A stretch of DNA of 64,000 nucleotides from Allobrachymonas sp. (GCA_030529505.1 JAUMWT010000004.1:1-64000), one strand, 5' to 3'; shown: positions 28,641 to 38,266, counted from the stretch's first letter. Notes: generated from the letters alone by a model not told the origin. Numbers and translations are program-made.

Positions 28641-28955
28641 ATGACAACATGCTTGGACAGAAAAATAGTCATCCGCGGCATCACAAGCGACGGGCGCACT
28701 TTCCGCCCCAGTAATTGGGCCGAGCGCCTGGCTGGCGTGATGAGCCCCTATCGCCCGCAGGCCATGCGCCCCGGCGATCACATCAGCTACTCGCCCTGGT
28801 GCATGCCCGGAGCGGATGGCGGCGCGCGTTGCCTGGTGGTCGATGTCGAACTGCGCGAGCGTTTTCCGCAAGCCTGGGCTTATGTGGAGCAGTTTGCGCG
28901 CGAAAACGATCTGCAAGTGCAGGATGCTTGTCAGGCTGCCGACATGGCGAGCTGA
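28641..28955 (+). CDS. DUF3579 domain protein
   Basis: A 104 aa protein starting MTTCLDRKIVIRGITSDGRT. RPSNWAERLAGVMSPYRP and RCLVVDVELRERFPQAWAYV match the DUF3579 pattern found almost only in betaproteobacteria. No transmembrane segment or known catalytic motif is seen. Its function is unknown. It is separate from metN, which lies 329 bp downstream. Confidence 0.85.
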   Translation: MTTCLDRKIVIRGITSDGRTFRPSNWAERLAGVMSPYRPQAMRPGDHISYSPWCMPGADGGARCLVVDVELRERFPQAWAYVEQFARENDLQVQDACQAADMAS

Positions 28956-29168
28956 GTTTGTGCTCAAGCCACTGATGGTGTTGACCTGACTGGAATTGGC
29001 AAACGAATAAGCCAAGCACAGAGCCAGTGCCGTGGAATTGAAAACACGGTGCCAGCTCTCGAGCCGACAAAGATCAAGGGTATTTTCTGAAAAGGGTTTT
29101 TCTGTCGTGATCTTGACCGACATCTTCCGTCTGTAGTAGCATCCCGCTCTCGTTATTGCGCCGATTTG

Positions 29169-29270
29169 ACACAGCTTGCGGGCGCCTAAACAGCTAAAGC
29201 GTGTGGTTGCCCCAGCAGGCAGCCATTCCATCTGCAAAGCCCGCTGTGTCGCCCACATCGGGCTTTGTTG
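29169..29270 (+). promoter_or_regulatory. Candidate transcription attenuator leader of metNIQ
   Basis: AAAGCCCG (29236-29243) and CGGGCTTT (29259-29266) form a stem with an inner TGTG/CACA extension, followed by GTTGTTT, only 14 bases before the metN start: a terminator in front of a gene rather than after one. GCGGGC (29178-29183) within CACAGCTTGCGGGC is complementary to the stem's GCCCGCTGTG, so it could form an antiterminator. ACACAGCTT may also pair with AAGCGTGT. By eye it matches no SAM or SAH riboswitch class I know. Confidence 0.5.
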
Positions 29271-29284
29271 TTTCTGGAACACGC

Positions 29285-30022
29285 ATGATTACTCTGGACA
29301 AGGTTTCCAAACGCTATCAGCACCGCGACAAAACGTGGTTCACCGCCGTGGAGCCTACCTCGCTGCAGATTGAAGCGGGCGAAATCTTTGGCCTGATGGG
29401 CTATTCGGGCGCGGGCAAATCCACCCTGCTGCGCCTGATCAATCTGCTGGAGCGGCCTGACGGCGGCACGGTCACGGTTGCCGGGCAGGAGTTGACCGCC
29501 TTGAGCGCCGCCCAACTGCGCCAGGCACGGCAAAACATCGGCATGGTGTTTCAGCAGTTCAATCTGCTCAGCAACCGCAGCGTGGCCGACAACGTGGCCT
29601 TTCCGCTTGAGATTGCCGGCTGGTCGCGCGAAAAAATCCATCAGCGGGTGGCCGAATGCCTGGAAATTGTGGGCCTGGCCAATCGCAGTGCGCATTACCC
29701 CGCGCAGCTTTCGGGCGGGCAAAAGCAGCGCGTGGGCATTGCCCGGGCGCTGGCCTCCAACCCGCAGGTGATTCTGGCGGACGAGCCCACCTCGGCGCTT
29801 GACCCTGCCACCACGCGCAGCGTCTTGCAGTGCCTGGAAGAGATCAACCAGCGTTTCAACGTCACCATCGTGATCGTGACGCATGAAATGAGCGTGATTC
29901 GCCGCCTGTGCGACCGCACCGCGCTGCTGCACCACGGCCAGTTGCTCGAAGTGGTGCCGGTGGTGAACAACCAGATCCATGCGCAATCCGAAATCGGGCG
30001 CGAACTGGTGCAGGAGGATTGA
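29285..30022 (+). CDS. metN: D-methionine ABC transporter ATP-binding protein MetN (short form)
   Basis: ATPase of the methionine importer. Walker A is GYSGAGKST (residues 39-47), then the Q-loop MVFQQFNLL, signature LSGGQKQRVGIARAL, Walker B VILADEP and the switch His in VIVTHEMSVI. It is 245 aa, whereas E. coli MetN is about 343 aa: it stops after a short tail, IHAQSEIGRELVQED. The C-terminal NIL (methionine-sensing) domain that causes trans-inhibition is absent. The stop is immediately followed by metI, so there is no sign of a frameshifted remainder. It lies in the order metN-metI-metQ. Confidence 0.95.
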   Translation: MITLDKVSKRYQHRDKTWFTAVEPTSLQIEAGEIFGLMGYSGAGKSTLLRLINLLERPDGGTVTVAGQELTALSAAQLRQARQNIGMVFQQFNLLSNRSVADNVAFPLEIAGWSREKIHQRVAECLEIVGLANRSAHYPAQLSGGQKQRVGIARALASNPQVILADEPTSALDPATTRSVLQCLEEINQRFNVTIVIVTHEMSVIRRLCDRTALLHHGQLLEVVPVVNNQIHAQSEIGRELVQED

Positions 30023-30023
30023 G

Positions 30024-30701
30024 ATGCTGACTGCTTCTGCCCTTCAAACCATCGTGGCCATGCGCGGCGAGATCGTTCAGGCGCTGTGGGAGACCTTCAT
30101 CATGGTGGGCCTGTCCACCACCTTTGCCACCTTGTTCGGCACCGTGCTGGGCGTGCTGCTGTTCGTGACGGCCAACCGCCAACTGCACTACAACCGGCCC
30201 GTGAACCTGGTGCTGGACAACCTGGTCAACCTCATGCGCGCTTTCCCTTTCGTGATCTTGATGATCGCGATGATTCCCGCAACCCGCGCCATTGTGGGCA
30301 GCACCATCGGCCCAGTGGCCGCTTCGCTGGTGTTGAGCGTGTCGGGCCTGTTCTATTTCGCCCGTTTGGTGGAGCAAAACCTGCGTGAAGTGCCGCGCGG
30401 CGTGATCGAAGCCGCCAGCAGCATGGGCGCTACGCCATTCACCATCGTGCGCAAAGTGCTGCTCAACGAAGCGCGCGCGGGCATGGTTTCGAGCATCACC
30501 GTGCTGGCCATTGGCCTGCTGTCTTACAGCGCGGCGGCCGGCATGATTGGCGGCGGCGGCTTGGGTGACCTGGCCATTCGCTACGGCTACTACCGCTACC
30601 AGACGGAAATCATCGTCTTCATCGTGGCGATGCTGGTGCTGCTGGTGGTGCTGATTCAAAGCGTGGGGACTTTGATTGCCCACAAACTGGATAAGCGATA
30701 A
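30024..30701 (+). CDS. metI: D-methionine ABC transporter permease MetI
   Basis: A 225 aa inner-membrane permease with about five helices. The coupling motif EAASSMGATPFTIVRKVLLN (EAA type) contacts MetN. Early segments are ALWETFIMVGLSTTFATLFG and FPFVILMIAMIPATRAIVGS. The start is one base after the metN stop and has a GGAGGATTGAG ribosome binding site within the metN end. Confidence 0.96.
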   Translation: MLTASALQTIVAMRGEIVQALWETFIMVGLSTTFATLFGTVLGVLLFVTANRQLHYNRPVNLVLDNLVNLMRAFPFVILMIAMIPATRAIVGSTIGPVAASLVLSVSGLFYFARLVEQNLREVPRGVIEAASSMGATPFTIVRKVLLNEARAGMVSSITVLAIGLLSYSAAAGMIGGGGLGDLAIRYGYYRYQTEIIVFIVAMLVLLVVLIQSVGTLIAHKLDKR

Positions 30702-30780
30702 GTTTTTTCGTGCACCGTCTGACAATCAATGAGCCATCAATCAGGCGGCTTTTTCATCCATCCTTGAGGAGTGTTGATTC

Positions 30781-31716
30781 ATGCAAGAATCTGCTTTGTT
30801 CAAATTCTTTTCTGCCGGTACGCTGGCCTTGACGCTGGCGGCCTGCGGCGGCGGGCAGCAAAATGCTGCACCCGCTGCGGCATCGGCTGCGGCTGATACT
30901 GCTTCGGCCAGCAGTGCCGCTGCTGCGAGCACCGAGAAAAAAGAAATCGTTTTCGGCACCACGGTAGGCGATTTTGGCGACATGGTCAAAGAGCAGATCA
31001 AGCCCGAACTCGAGAAAAAAGGCTATACCGTCAAGCTGCTGGAGTTCACTGACTACGTGCGTCCCAATCTGGCGCTGGCCGAGGGCGAGCTGGATATCAA
31101 CGTCTTCCAGCACAAGCCGTATCTGGACAATTTCAAGGCCGAGCACAAATTGGACATTGTTGAGTCGTTTCAAGTGCCGACAGCACCCCTGGGCCTGTAC
31201 CCCGGCAAGCTGAAATCGCTGGATGAGGTCAAAGACGGCAGCACCGTTTCTGCGCCCAACGATCCTTCCAACTTCGCCCGTGCGCTGGTCATGCTTGATG
31301 AGCTGGGCTGGATCAAGCTGAAGGATGGCGTGAATCCGCTCACAGCCTCCAAAAACGACATCGCCGAGAACCTGAAAAACATCAAGATCGTCGAACTGGA
31401 AGCGGCCCAGCTGCCGCGCAGCCGCGCTGATGTGGACTTTGCCGTGGTGAATGGCAACTACGCCATGAGCAGCGGCATGAAGCTGACCGAAACCCTGTTT
31501 CAGGAGCCGAGCTTTGCCTATGTGAACTGGTCGGCCGTGAAAACCGCCGACAAAGACAGCCAATGGCTCAAGGATGTGAACGAGGCTTACAACTCCGACG
31601 CCTTCAAGGCCTATGCCAAGCAGCGTTTTGCCGGCTACAAATACCCCGCTTCCTGGGGCGAGCAAGCTGCCGGCACCGCGCCGCAAGCGGCATCCGCGGC
31701 TTCTGCTGCACAGTAA
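30781..31716 (+). CDS. metQ: Methionine-binding lipoprotein MetQ
   Basis: A 311 aa substrate-binding protein of the NlpA family. The lipobox LAAC (Cys22) follows the signal helix FFSAGTLALTLAACGGG. A low-complexity Ala/Ser linker precedes the NlpA core (EIVFGTTVGDFGDMVKEQIK, INVFQHKPYLDNF, TAPLGLYPGKLKSLDEVKDG). The segment SAPNDPSNFARALVMLDELG is the ligand loop. A terminator follows at 31739. It completes the metNIQ operon. Confidence 0.96.
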   Translation: MQESALFKFFSAGTLALTLAACGGGQQNAAPAAASAAADTASASSAAAASTEKKEIVFGTTVGDFGDMVKEQIKPELEKKGYTVKLLEFTDYVRPNLALAEGELDINVFQHKPYLDNFKAEHKLDIVESFQVPTAPLGLYPGKLKSLDEVKDGSTVSAPNDPSNFARALVMLDELGWIKLKDGVNPLTASKNDIAENLKNIKIVELEAAQLPRSRADVDFAVVNGNYAMSSGMKLTETLFQEPSFAYVNWSAVKTADKDSQWLKDVNEAYNSDAFKAYAKQRFAGYKYPASWGEQAAGTAPQAASAASAAQ

Positions 31717-31738
31717 TCAGCTCAGCTGACCATCCAGC

Positions 31739-31769
31739 AAAACGCCTTCCGATTGGAAGGCGTTTTTTA
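31739..31769 (+). terminator. Terminator after metQ
   Basis: AAAACGCCTTCC-GATT-GGAAGGCGTTTT is a 12 bp stem followed by TT, closing metNIQ. Confidence 0.9.
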
Positions 31770-31974
31770 TGGGCCGTGCTTGAACCGGAATGGCAAGCCG
31801 GCTGTGCAAAAGGACCAGGCGAGAAAGGGCAGCGAATGGATCAGGCATTGATCGCTGTACCGAACAAGGTGCGCGGCAGGTGAGACGGCCGCCTGCCCAT
31901 AACCGTGATGCTTGCGTGCCGCGCGTTCCGCACTTGGCACTGCACAGATGGGCCGGGCGGGCTGAAGAGGCCGA

Positions 31975-33171
31975 CTACTCTTGCAAGGCACGCGCCATGC
32001 GGGCAATGCCTTCGGCAATGCGCTCTTCATTGGCCGTGGCAAAGCTCATGCGCAAGAAAGAGGCATCGGGTTGCTCGGCAAAAAACGCCGCGCCCGGCAC
32101 AAAGGCCACGCCTTGGCGGATGGCGGCCTGGGCGTAGGCGGCTGCGTCGCGTGGGCGGCCTTGGGCGCCGGTCAAGCGCACCCAAAAAAACATGCCGCCT
32201 TGCGGTGCGGTAAAAGCTACCGCTTCGCCCAGCTCGCTGTGCAGGCTCTTTGCCATCTGGCGTGCGCGTGCGGCGTAAACCTTGCGCACCCGTTCCAGCG
32301 CATCGGGCAAGCGGCCCGATTGCAGATAGGCCGCTGCCGTGGCTTGCGCCAGCATGCTGGTGTTGGCGTCGCTGAATTGTTTGCACATGGTGGCTTGCGC
32401 CAGCAGGGCAGGGGGCGCGGCCAGCCAACCCAGGCGCAGGCCGGGCGACAGGGTTTTGCTCAGGCTGCCGCAGTGCGCCAGGTAGTCGATGCTGCCGGGC
32501 ACTTGCGGGGCCAGCGCCAGCAGGCTGGGCGGCGGCGCGGCGTGAAAGTAGAGCTCGCCGTAAGGGTCATCTTCCACCACCAGGGTCTGGTATTGGGCGG
32601 CCAGTTGCAGAACGCGCTTGCGCCGTTCCAGCGTGAGCGTGGCGCCGCTGGGGTTGGCAAAAGTGGGCATCAGGTAGATCAGCTTGGGGCGGTGCGCGGC
32701 GATCAGTGCTTCCAATTGATCGGGCAGCACGCCGTGGGCATCGGTGGGGGCAGACAGCGTTTGCGCGCCATACAGCCGAAAGCACTGGATGGCAGCCAGG
32801 AAGGTGGGTGCCTCCACGATCACCTTGTCGCCGGGCGAGACCATGCATTTGCCGATCAGATCCAGCGCTTGCTGGCTGCCGGTGGTGACGATGAATTGAT
32901 CGGTTGGCAAGGCCGTGCCTTTGGCCGCATACAAGCCGCTGATTTGTTCTTTGAGTGGCACGAAGCCTTCGGTCGCGCCGTATTGCAGAGCTTCGCTTGG
33001 CCAGTTGGACAGCGCCGTGTGGGTGGCGGCCTCGAAGCCTTCGACATCAAACAACTCGGGGTCTGGAAAGCCGCCCGCAAAACTGATGATGCCCGGCTTG
33101 CCCAGCAGCTTGAACAGTTCGCGAATGGCTGAGGTTTCGACGTTTTGCAGGCGTTGGGCAAAGGGCAGCAT
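31975..33171 (-). CDS. PLP-dependent aminotransferase (class I, LysN/AvtA-like)
   Basis: A 398 aa fold-type-I aminotransferase. The PLP lysine is in GSLSKTLSPGLRLGWLAAPP, the aromatic/substrate region in MPTFANPSGATLTLERR, and the phosphate loop in VTTGSQQALDLIG. The start MLPFAQRLQNVETSAIREL and SFAGGFPDPELF are typical of the 2-aminoadipate/multi-substrate aminotransferase branch with affinity to MocR-like domains; there is no N-terminal HTH. The exact amino acid substrate cannot be told from sequence. It is divergent from lemA and convergent with metQ. Confidence 0.88.
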   Translation of the reverse strand: MLPFAQRLQNVETSAIRELFKLLGKPGIISFAGGFPDPELFDVEGFEAATHTALSNWPSEALQYGATEGFVPLKEQISGLYAAKGTALPTDQFIVTTGSQQALDLIGKCMVSPGDKVIVEAPTFLAAIQCFRLYGAQTLSAPTDAHGVLPDQLEALIAAHRPKLIYLMPTFANPSGATLTLERRKRVLQLAAQYQTLVVEDDPYGELYFHAAPPPSLLALAPQVPGSIDYLAHCGSLSKTLSPGLRLGWLAAPPALLAQATMCKQFSDANTSMLAQATAAAYLQSGRLPDALERVRKVYAARARQMAKSLHSELGEAVAFTAPQGGMFFWVRLTGAQGRPRDAAAYAQAAIRQGVAFVPGAAFFAEQPDASFLRMSFATANEERIAEGIARMARALQE

Positions 33172-33514
33172 GGTGGGCTTTCGGTTGGGGGTTGGAGGAG
33201 AACTGGCGGCAGATCAAGGGTTGCATCCGGCATTCGCAGCGGCGAACATGGCCGGTGCGTGGCCTGCAAGCGGCTGGGCGATTGTACGAAGCTGCCAAGT
33301 CTGCTCCAGTCTGCCGGTGAATGAGCTGGACAGTTCAGCGGCACTGTGTTGTGCGACCCTGATCCAGGGCATTGGCGCATTTGTGCAATTTGTGCAACAT
33401 GTGCGCATTGAAGAAGACAAGCGGCCGTGAATGAGCGCTGAAAGAAGGGGCTGCATTCCAGCTTGAAACTACAATTTATTGCTTTGTCTTTCAAGGCTTT
33501 CGCAAGGGGATGAC
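33172..33514. other. 343 bp divergent intergenic region
   Basis: It separates the aminotransferase from lemA. TACAAT at 33470-33475 is a reasonable -10 box for lemA; no matching -35 is clear. Nothing else is recognised. Confidence 0.4.
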
Positions 33515-34108
33515 ATGAATGTGATGCTCTGGATTTTTGTCGCCGTGGCGGTGTTGCTGGTGCTGGCCGGCGTGAGTTTTTACAACCGCTTGGTTGAATT
33601 GCGCAACCGCATCGCCAATGCCTTTGCGCAGATTGATGTGCAGCTCAAGCGTCGGCACGATCTGGTGCCCAATCTGGTGGAAGTAGCCAAGCGTTACATG
33701 GCGCACGAAGCGCAAACCTTGCAGGCCGTGATTGCTGCGCGTAGCCAGGCGCAAGATGCCATGCAGGCCGCGCGCCAGCAGCCCAACGATGCGCAAAACA
33801 TCGCTGCCCTGGCCGTGGCCGAACAAGGCTTGATGGGCAGCCTGGGCCGCCTGCTGGCTGTGGCCGAAGCCTACCCGGAGCTGAAAGCCGATGCCCGCAT
33901 GCGCGAGTTGAGCGAGGAGCTGACCAGCACCGAAAACCGCGTGGGCTTTGCCCGCCAGGCGTACAACGATGCCGTGCTGGAGTTCAACAACGCCGCGCAG
34001 GCTTTTCCGGCGCTGATCGTGGCGAAGCTGTGCAACTTCCAGCCCGGGGCCATGCTGCAAGCCACTGCCAGCGAGGCCGAGCGCCAGGCCCCGCGCGTGC
34101 AGTTCTAA
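33515..34108 (+). CDS. lemA: LemA family protein
   Basis: A 197 aa protein with an N-terminal transmembrane helix (MNVMLWIFVAVAVLLVLAGV) and a coiled-coil LemA core: YNRLVELRNRIANAFAQIDV, LKRRHDLVPNLVEVAKRYM, AVAEAYPELKADARMRELSE and ELTSTENRVGFARQAYND. The topology is N-out with a cytoplasmic or periplasmic four-helix bundle. The function is not firmly known. lemA is very often next to an HtpX-like protease, as here (next gene 165 bp downstream), suggesting a shared role in membrane-protein quality control. Confidence 0.94.
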   Translation: MNVMLWIFVAVAVLLVLAGVSFYNRLVELRNRIANAFAQIDVQLKRRHDLVPNLVEVAKRYMAHEAQTLQAVIAARSQAQDAMQAARQQPNDAQNIAALAVAEQGLMGSLGRLLAVAEAYPELKADARMRELSEELTSTENRVGFARQAYNDAVLEFNNAAQAFPALIVAKLCNFQPGAMLQATASEAERQAPRVQF

Positions 34109-34272
34109 GTTCAGGCCAAGGAGCTTCAGGCTTCAGGGCTCATGCCGCTTGTGACGGCTGTGCAGTGGCGGCTTTGTGTCGGTGGCGGACAAACTGGCAC
34201 AGCCGCAAAAGAGCGCCGCCATAACGTCAAGGCAACAACAGCCCCAGGCTTCAGCCAATTTCGTTAACGCCC

Positions 34273-35307
34273 ATGCAATTTTTCGATCACCAAGCCGATG
34301 CGCGCAGCCGCTCGCGCCAATTGATCATGGCTTTTTTGCTGGCGGCAGCAGCCACCGTGCTGGGCCTGTATGCGGGCATGCGCGCCATTTTCTGGTTAAC
34401 GAATTGGCCGCTGCCACGCTTCTTCACGCCCGTCACCATCGGCATCGGTTTGCTGATGGTGCTGGGTGGCTGGTGGCTGGAGCGCAGCAGCCTCCAATCG
34501 GGCGAATGGGTGGCGCGCCAACTGGGCGCGCGCGAGCTGCGCCCCGACACAGCCTTTGCCGAGCAGCGTTTGCAAAACATCGTGCACGAGATGGCGCTGC
34601 TGGCCCCCATGCCTTGCCCGCAAATCATGGTGCAGCCGCGCGTGGTGGCCATCAACGCCTTTGCTGCGGGCTGGACGCAGGCCGATGCCGTCATCGTCGT
34701 GACCGAAGGCGCGCTCGATTGGCTCACGCGCGAAGAACTGCAAGGCCTGGTCGCGCACGAGCTGAGCCATTTGCACGAAGGCGATACGCGCATCAACATG
34801 CAGCTGGCGGGCATGGTGGCCGGTTTGGAAATGCTGCACAACTACGGCCAGGCTCTGCTGGATTGGGGTCAGTCGGGCCGGGCGGGGGATGTGCCGTTCT
34901 GGAGCGCATTGCTCTGGCTGCCCGCACACATCATCATGGGGGTAGGCTGGCTGGGCTGGATGGCCGGGCGCCTGCTGCAAGCCGCCGTTTCGCGCGAACG
35001 CGAATGGTTGGCCGATGCCCGTGCCGTGCAATGGACGCGCAGCCGCAACAGCCTGGGCGGCGTATTGCGCAAGGTGCTGGCGCAGCAAGAGGCGGGCATC
35101 CACACGGTGCTGAGTGGCTGGCACGGCATCTTCGCGCACATGATGCTGATCGACGAACACAGCGCCAGCGGCTGGCTCGATAGCCATCCGCCCCTGGGCG
35201 ATCGCATTGCGCGCATCTACGGCCGAGAGATGCCGCCGCTGGCCCTGCAATCCATCGACCCGCGCACCGGCCAGCCGCGTACTGAGACCGAAGCCTTGCC
35301 GTTTTGA
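34273..35307 (+). CDS. M48-family zinc metalloprotease, membrane-bound
   Basis: A 344 aa HtpX-like protease. The zinc site is LVAHELSHLHEGDTRIN (HEXXH), with further ligand Glu in REREWLADARAVQWTRS. N-terminal helices LIMAFLLAAAATVLGLYAG and FFTPVTIGIGLLMVLGGWW anchor it, and a third is at VPFWSALLWLPAHIIMGVGW. It pairs with lemA. Distance and missing terminator suggest one operon, and the role is likely membrane proteolysis. Confidence 0.87.
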   Translation: MQFFDHQADARSRSRQLIMAFLLAAAATVLGLYAGMRAIFWLTNWPLPRFFTPVTIGIGLLMVLGGWWLERSSLQSGEWVARQLGARELRPDTAFAEQRLQNIVHEMALLAPMPCPQIMVQPRVVAINAFAAGWTQADAVIVVTEGALDWLTREELQGLVAHELSHLHEGDTRINMQLAGMVAGLEMLHNYGQALLDWGQSGRAGDVPFWSALLWLPAHIIMGVGWLGWMAGRLLQAAVSREREWLADARAVQWTRSRNSLGGVLRKVLAQQEAGIHTVLSGWHGIFAHMMLIDEHSASGWLDSHPPLGDRIARIYGREMPPLALQSIDPRTGQPRTETEALPF

Positions 35308-35464
35308 GAGCCGTTGATCGATGGATGATGCTTGGGGCAAAAGATTAGAACTGAAGTGCCATGGAGCGCCCGCAAGCATCTTCTACACTATGCGCCAAGG
35401 TTGTTGTGGCCCATTCGCTTGGCGCGGCCAGGCCTGTTGAAATACATGCACCTACGGAAAAATC

Positions 35465-35938
35465 ATGCTGCTTGAAATTCTCAAGAAATTCGAAAAGTCC
35501 CTGATCCAGCTACTGATGGGCCTGATGATGATCGTGCTGGTGCTGGGCACGCTGGACTTGGCCTGGTTCGTCATTCGCGACATCATCACGCCGCCCTATG
35601 TGCTGTTTGACGTGAACTTGCTGCTGGATGTGTTTGGCATGTTCATGCTGGTGCTGATCGGTATTGAGCTGCTCGAAACCATCATGAAAACCTACATCAC
35701 ACAAGGCCCGCCGCACTACGAAACGGTGCTGTCGGTGGCCATCATCGCCATTGCGCGCAAGGTGATCATTCTGGATGTGAAAAAGGTCGATAGCCTGAGC
35801 CTGATCGGTATCGCCGCCATCATCCTGGCCTTGACCGTGGGCTACTTCATGATGAAACGCGCCCGCCTGGAAAAAGAAAACGCCCTGATTGCTGAGACCG
35901 AAGAAAACAGCGCAGCGAGCACGCATGCTGATCATTGA
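35465..35938 (+). CDS. PsiE-like phosphate-starvation-inducible membrane protein
   Basis: A 157 aa protein with four hydrophobic helices (LIQLLMGLMMIVLVLGTLDL, LLLDVFGMFMLVLIGIELLE, ETVLSVAIIAIARKVIILDV and LSLIGIAAIILALTVGYFMM), matching the PsiE/DUF family layout. The tail is charged and Glu-rich. The role is unknown beyond the family name, and no Pho box was spotted upstream. Confidence 0.8.
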   Translation: MLLEILKKFEKSLIQLLMGLMMIVLVLGTLDLAWFVIRDIITPPYVLFDVNLLLDVFGMFMLVLIGIELLETIMKTYITQGPPHYETVLSVAIIAIARKVIILDVKKVDSLSLIGIAAIILALTVGYFMMKRARLEKENALIAETEENSAASTHADH

Positions 35939-36258
35939 TGTGAGGTGGCTTTGCTGCAGTTGGGGCGGGCAAAAACGCATGCCAATGAGCGCGCTGTCGG
36001 TCGTTTCAGACCCTGGCAGCGGAAGAAAAAAGGGACATGGCGCTCCTTTTTTCGTGAACAGGTGCATGAGAGCAAGCCCCATGGCGAAACGATTGATGTA
36101 GTGGCCAATTGCTGCAACGCATGCACGCTTCAAGGCATGTGAGGAAAAAATGCCTGAACGTTGGGGCCAGCGCTTCATTCTTCCTCTTGCTGTATGTTGC
36201 CAGAGCCGCAACGAACCATCGCAGTGGTACAAGATGGAATTGCTATCGTTAGGCTGAG
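35939..36258. other. 320 bp gap with a poor hairpin and a repeat relic
   Basis: AAAAAAGGG with a near-complement CTCCTTTTTT (36025-36051) might be a weak terminator. From about 36050, CGTGAACAGG, AATTGCTGCAACGCATG and CGCTTCAAGGCATGTGAGGA resemble pieces of the family-1 repeat in order, suggesting a degraded copy. Confidence 0.35.
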
Positions 36259-37971
36259 TCACTTGCCGTTTTTGCGGGCGGACTTTTTGCCGGTTTTGCG
36301 CCCCATTTTCTTGAACAGAATGGTCGGAAAACTTGCGGGCAGCGGTTCGGGGTAGTCGCGGATGTAGTGCAGGCCGCGGCTTTCGTGCCGGCTGAGCGCG
36401 CTGCGCACGATCAGATCGGCGCAGTCCAGCAGGTTGCGCAGTTCGAGCAAATCGCGGTTGACCTTGAAGTTGGCGTAATAGTCGTCCACCTCGGCCTTGA
36501 GCAAGGTGATGCGGTTTTGCGCGCGTTCCAGCCGGCGCTGGGTGCGCACAATGCCCACGTAGTTCCACATCACCAGGCGCAGTTCGTCCCAGTTGTGGGC
36601 AATCACGACCTGTTCGTCGGGGTTCTCGACCTGGCTTTCGTCCCATTCCGGCAGGGCAGGGCAGGGCGCGGGGGCTGTGGCCAGAATGGCCTGGGCGCAG
36701 CTTTTGCCAAATACCACGCATTCGAGCAGCGAGTTGCTGGCCAGCCGGTTGGCGCCATGCAGGCCGGTGTAGGTGGTTTCGCCCACGGCGTAGAGATTGT
36801 GCAGGTCGCAGCGCCCGTCCAGATCAGTCACGATGCCACCGCAGGTGTAGTGCGCGGCAGGCACGACGGGAATGGGTTCTTGCGCGATGTCGATGCCCAA
36901 TTCCAGGCAACGCTGGTAGATGGTGGGGAAGTGCGCTTTGAGGAAGTCTGCGCCCAGGTGGGTGGCGTCCAGCCAGACGTAATCCAGGCCGTGTTTTTTG
37001 ATTTCGAAGTCGATGGCGCGCGCCACGATGTCGCGCGGGGCCAGCTCGGCGCGCGGGTCGTGCTCGGGCATGAAGCGCACGGCGTGAATTTGGCCCTTGG
37101 CGTCTTTGAGCGGCAGCTTGAGCAGGCCGCCCTCGCCGCGCAGGGCTTCGGTGATCAAGAAGCTGCGCTCCTGCGGGTGATACAGGCAGGTGGGGTGGAA
37201 TTGGATGAATTCCATATTGCCCACGCGGCAGCCTGCGCGCCAGGCCATGGCAATGCCGTCGCCAGTGGAGGTGTCGGGATTGGTGGTGTAGCGATAAACC
37301 TTGCCCACGCCGCCGGTGGCCAGCACCACGGCGCGGGCGGGCAGGGTTTGGACCTTGCCGCTGTCGATATCGAGCACGTACAGGCCATAACAGTTTTTGA
37401 TTGGCGCTTCGGGCGGGTTGTCCAGATGCTTGTCGGTGATCAGGTCCAGCGCCATCCAACGCTCGTGCAGCGTGATGTTGGAGTGGCGGCGTGCGGCTGC
37501 CAGCAAGGTGCTGTGGATGGCCTGACCTGTGGCATCGGCCGCGTGGGCGATGCGCCGGATGCCATGCCCGCCCTCGCGTGTGAGGTGCAGGCCCAGCGGG
37601 CCGGCGGGGTCAGCCGTAAACGGCACGCCTTGCTGCAAGAGCCATTCGATGGCGGCGGCACTGTGCTCGGCCACATGGCGTGCGGTGGCGGGTTCCACCA
37701 GGCCGGCTCCGGCCATCTGGGTGTCGTGCACGTGCTCGTCGATGCTGTCGTTCTGCGCCAGCACGCCCACGATGCCGCCTTGCGCACGGGCCGTGGCGGA
37801 TTCTTCCAGCTCGCGCTTGGCCAGCATCACCACGGGCATGTGGTCGGCCAGATGCAGGGCCGTGGTCAGGCCCGCCAGCCCGATGCCGACGATGACGACG
37901 GGCAAAGCCGCGTTGCTGCGGGCCTTGTTGCTGGCGGTGTCTGGCGCCCGGTTTGCCGCATCAGTCGTCAT
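36259..37971 (-). CDS. nadB: L-aspartate oxidase
   Basis: A FAD enzyme that makes iminoaspartate, the first step of de novo NAD synthesis. At 570 aa it is full length. FAD binding is at [18 protein letters not shown]. Further signatures are [53 protein letters not shown] and [20 protein letters not shown]. The C-terminal extension ends in a Lys/Arg-rich tail ([17 protein letters not shown]). Its start overlaps the yacG stop by 11 nt, so it is probably the last gene of the pilB-pilC-pilD-coaE-zapD-yacG-nadB strand. Confidence 0.96.
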   Translation of the reverse strand: MTTDAANRAPDTASNKARSNAALPVVIVGIGLAGLTTALHLADHMPVVMLAKRELEESATARAQGGIVGVLAQNDSIDEHVHDTQMAGAGLVEPATARHVAEHSAAAIEWLLQQGVPFTADPAGPLGLHLTREGGHGIRRIAHAADATGQAIHSTLLAAARRHSNITLHERWMALDLITDKHLDNPPEAPIKNCYGLYVLDIDSGKVQTLPARAVVLATGGVGKVYRYTTNPDTSTGDGIAMAWRAGCRVGNMEFIQFHPTCLYHPQERSFLITEALRGEGGLLKLPLKDAKGQIHAVRFMPEHDPRAELAPRDIVARAIDFEIKKHGLDYVWLDATHLGADFLKAHFPTIYQRCLELGIDIAQEPIPVVPAAHYTCGGIVTDLDGRCDLHNLYAVGETTYTGLHGANRLASNSLLECVVFGKSCAQAILATAPAPCPALPEWDESQVENPDEQVVIAHNWDELRLVMWNYVGIVRTQRRLERAQNRITLLKAEVDDYYANFKVNRDLLELRNLLDCADLIVRSALSRHESRGLHYIRDYPEPLPASFPTILFKKMGRKTGKKSARKNGK

Positions 37972-38203
37972 GTTGGGGCTCGCTGGGCAAGGGCAAGGGG
38001 GCGTCGTCGCTCATGGGGTTTTCGAGCGGCTGGGGCATGCGGTAGCTTTCGCTGGACCAGGCCCCCAGGTCAATCTGTTTGCAGCGCTGGCTGCAAAAAG
38101 GGCGGTGGGGGTTGAGGGTGGCGTCAAACACACTGTCTGCGCCGCATTGCGGGCAGGGCACGGTGCGTGGCTTGCGTGAAGAAAACGTTGGGCTGGAAGA
38201 CAT
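37961..38203 (-). CDS. yacG: DNA gyrase inhibitor YacG
   Basis: An 80 aa zinc protein of the YacG family: [10 protein letters not shown] and [13 protein letters not shown] provide the four ligands (C-x2-C ... C-x3-C). The C-terminal tail is acidic and Pro-rich. In E. coli YacG binds GyrB; it follows coaE and zapD here as in many proteobacteria. It overlaps nadB by 11 nt. Confidence 0.93.
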   Translation of the reverse strand: MSSSPTFSSRKPRTVPCPQCGADSVFDATLNPHRPFCSQRCKQIDLGAWSSESYRMPQPLENPMSDDAPLPLPSEPQHDD

Positions 38204-38266
38204 GGCGCAAATGAAAATGAAGAGCCAGCAGCCGCAAAAGGCTGGTTGCGGCAGGGCGGGCCTTGA

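Noticed and set aside
36025..36051. A/T-run hairpin after the PsiE-like gene as terminator
   Set aside because: The stem has few G-C pairs and a mismatch; it is kept as a remark, not as a terminator feature.
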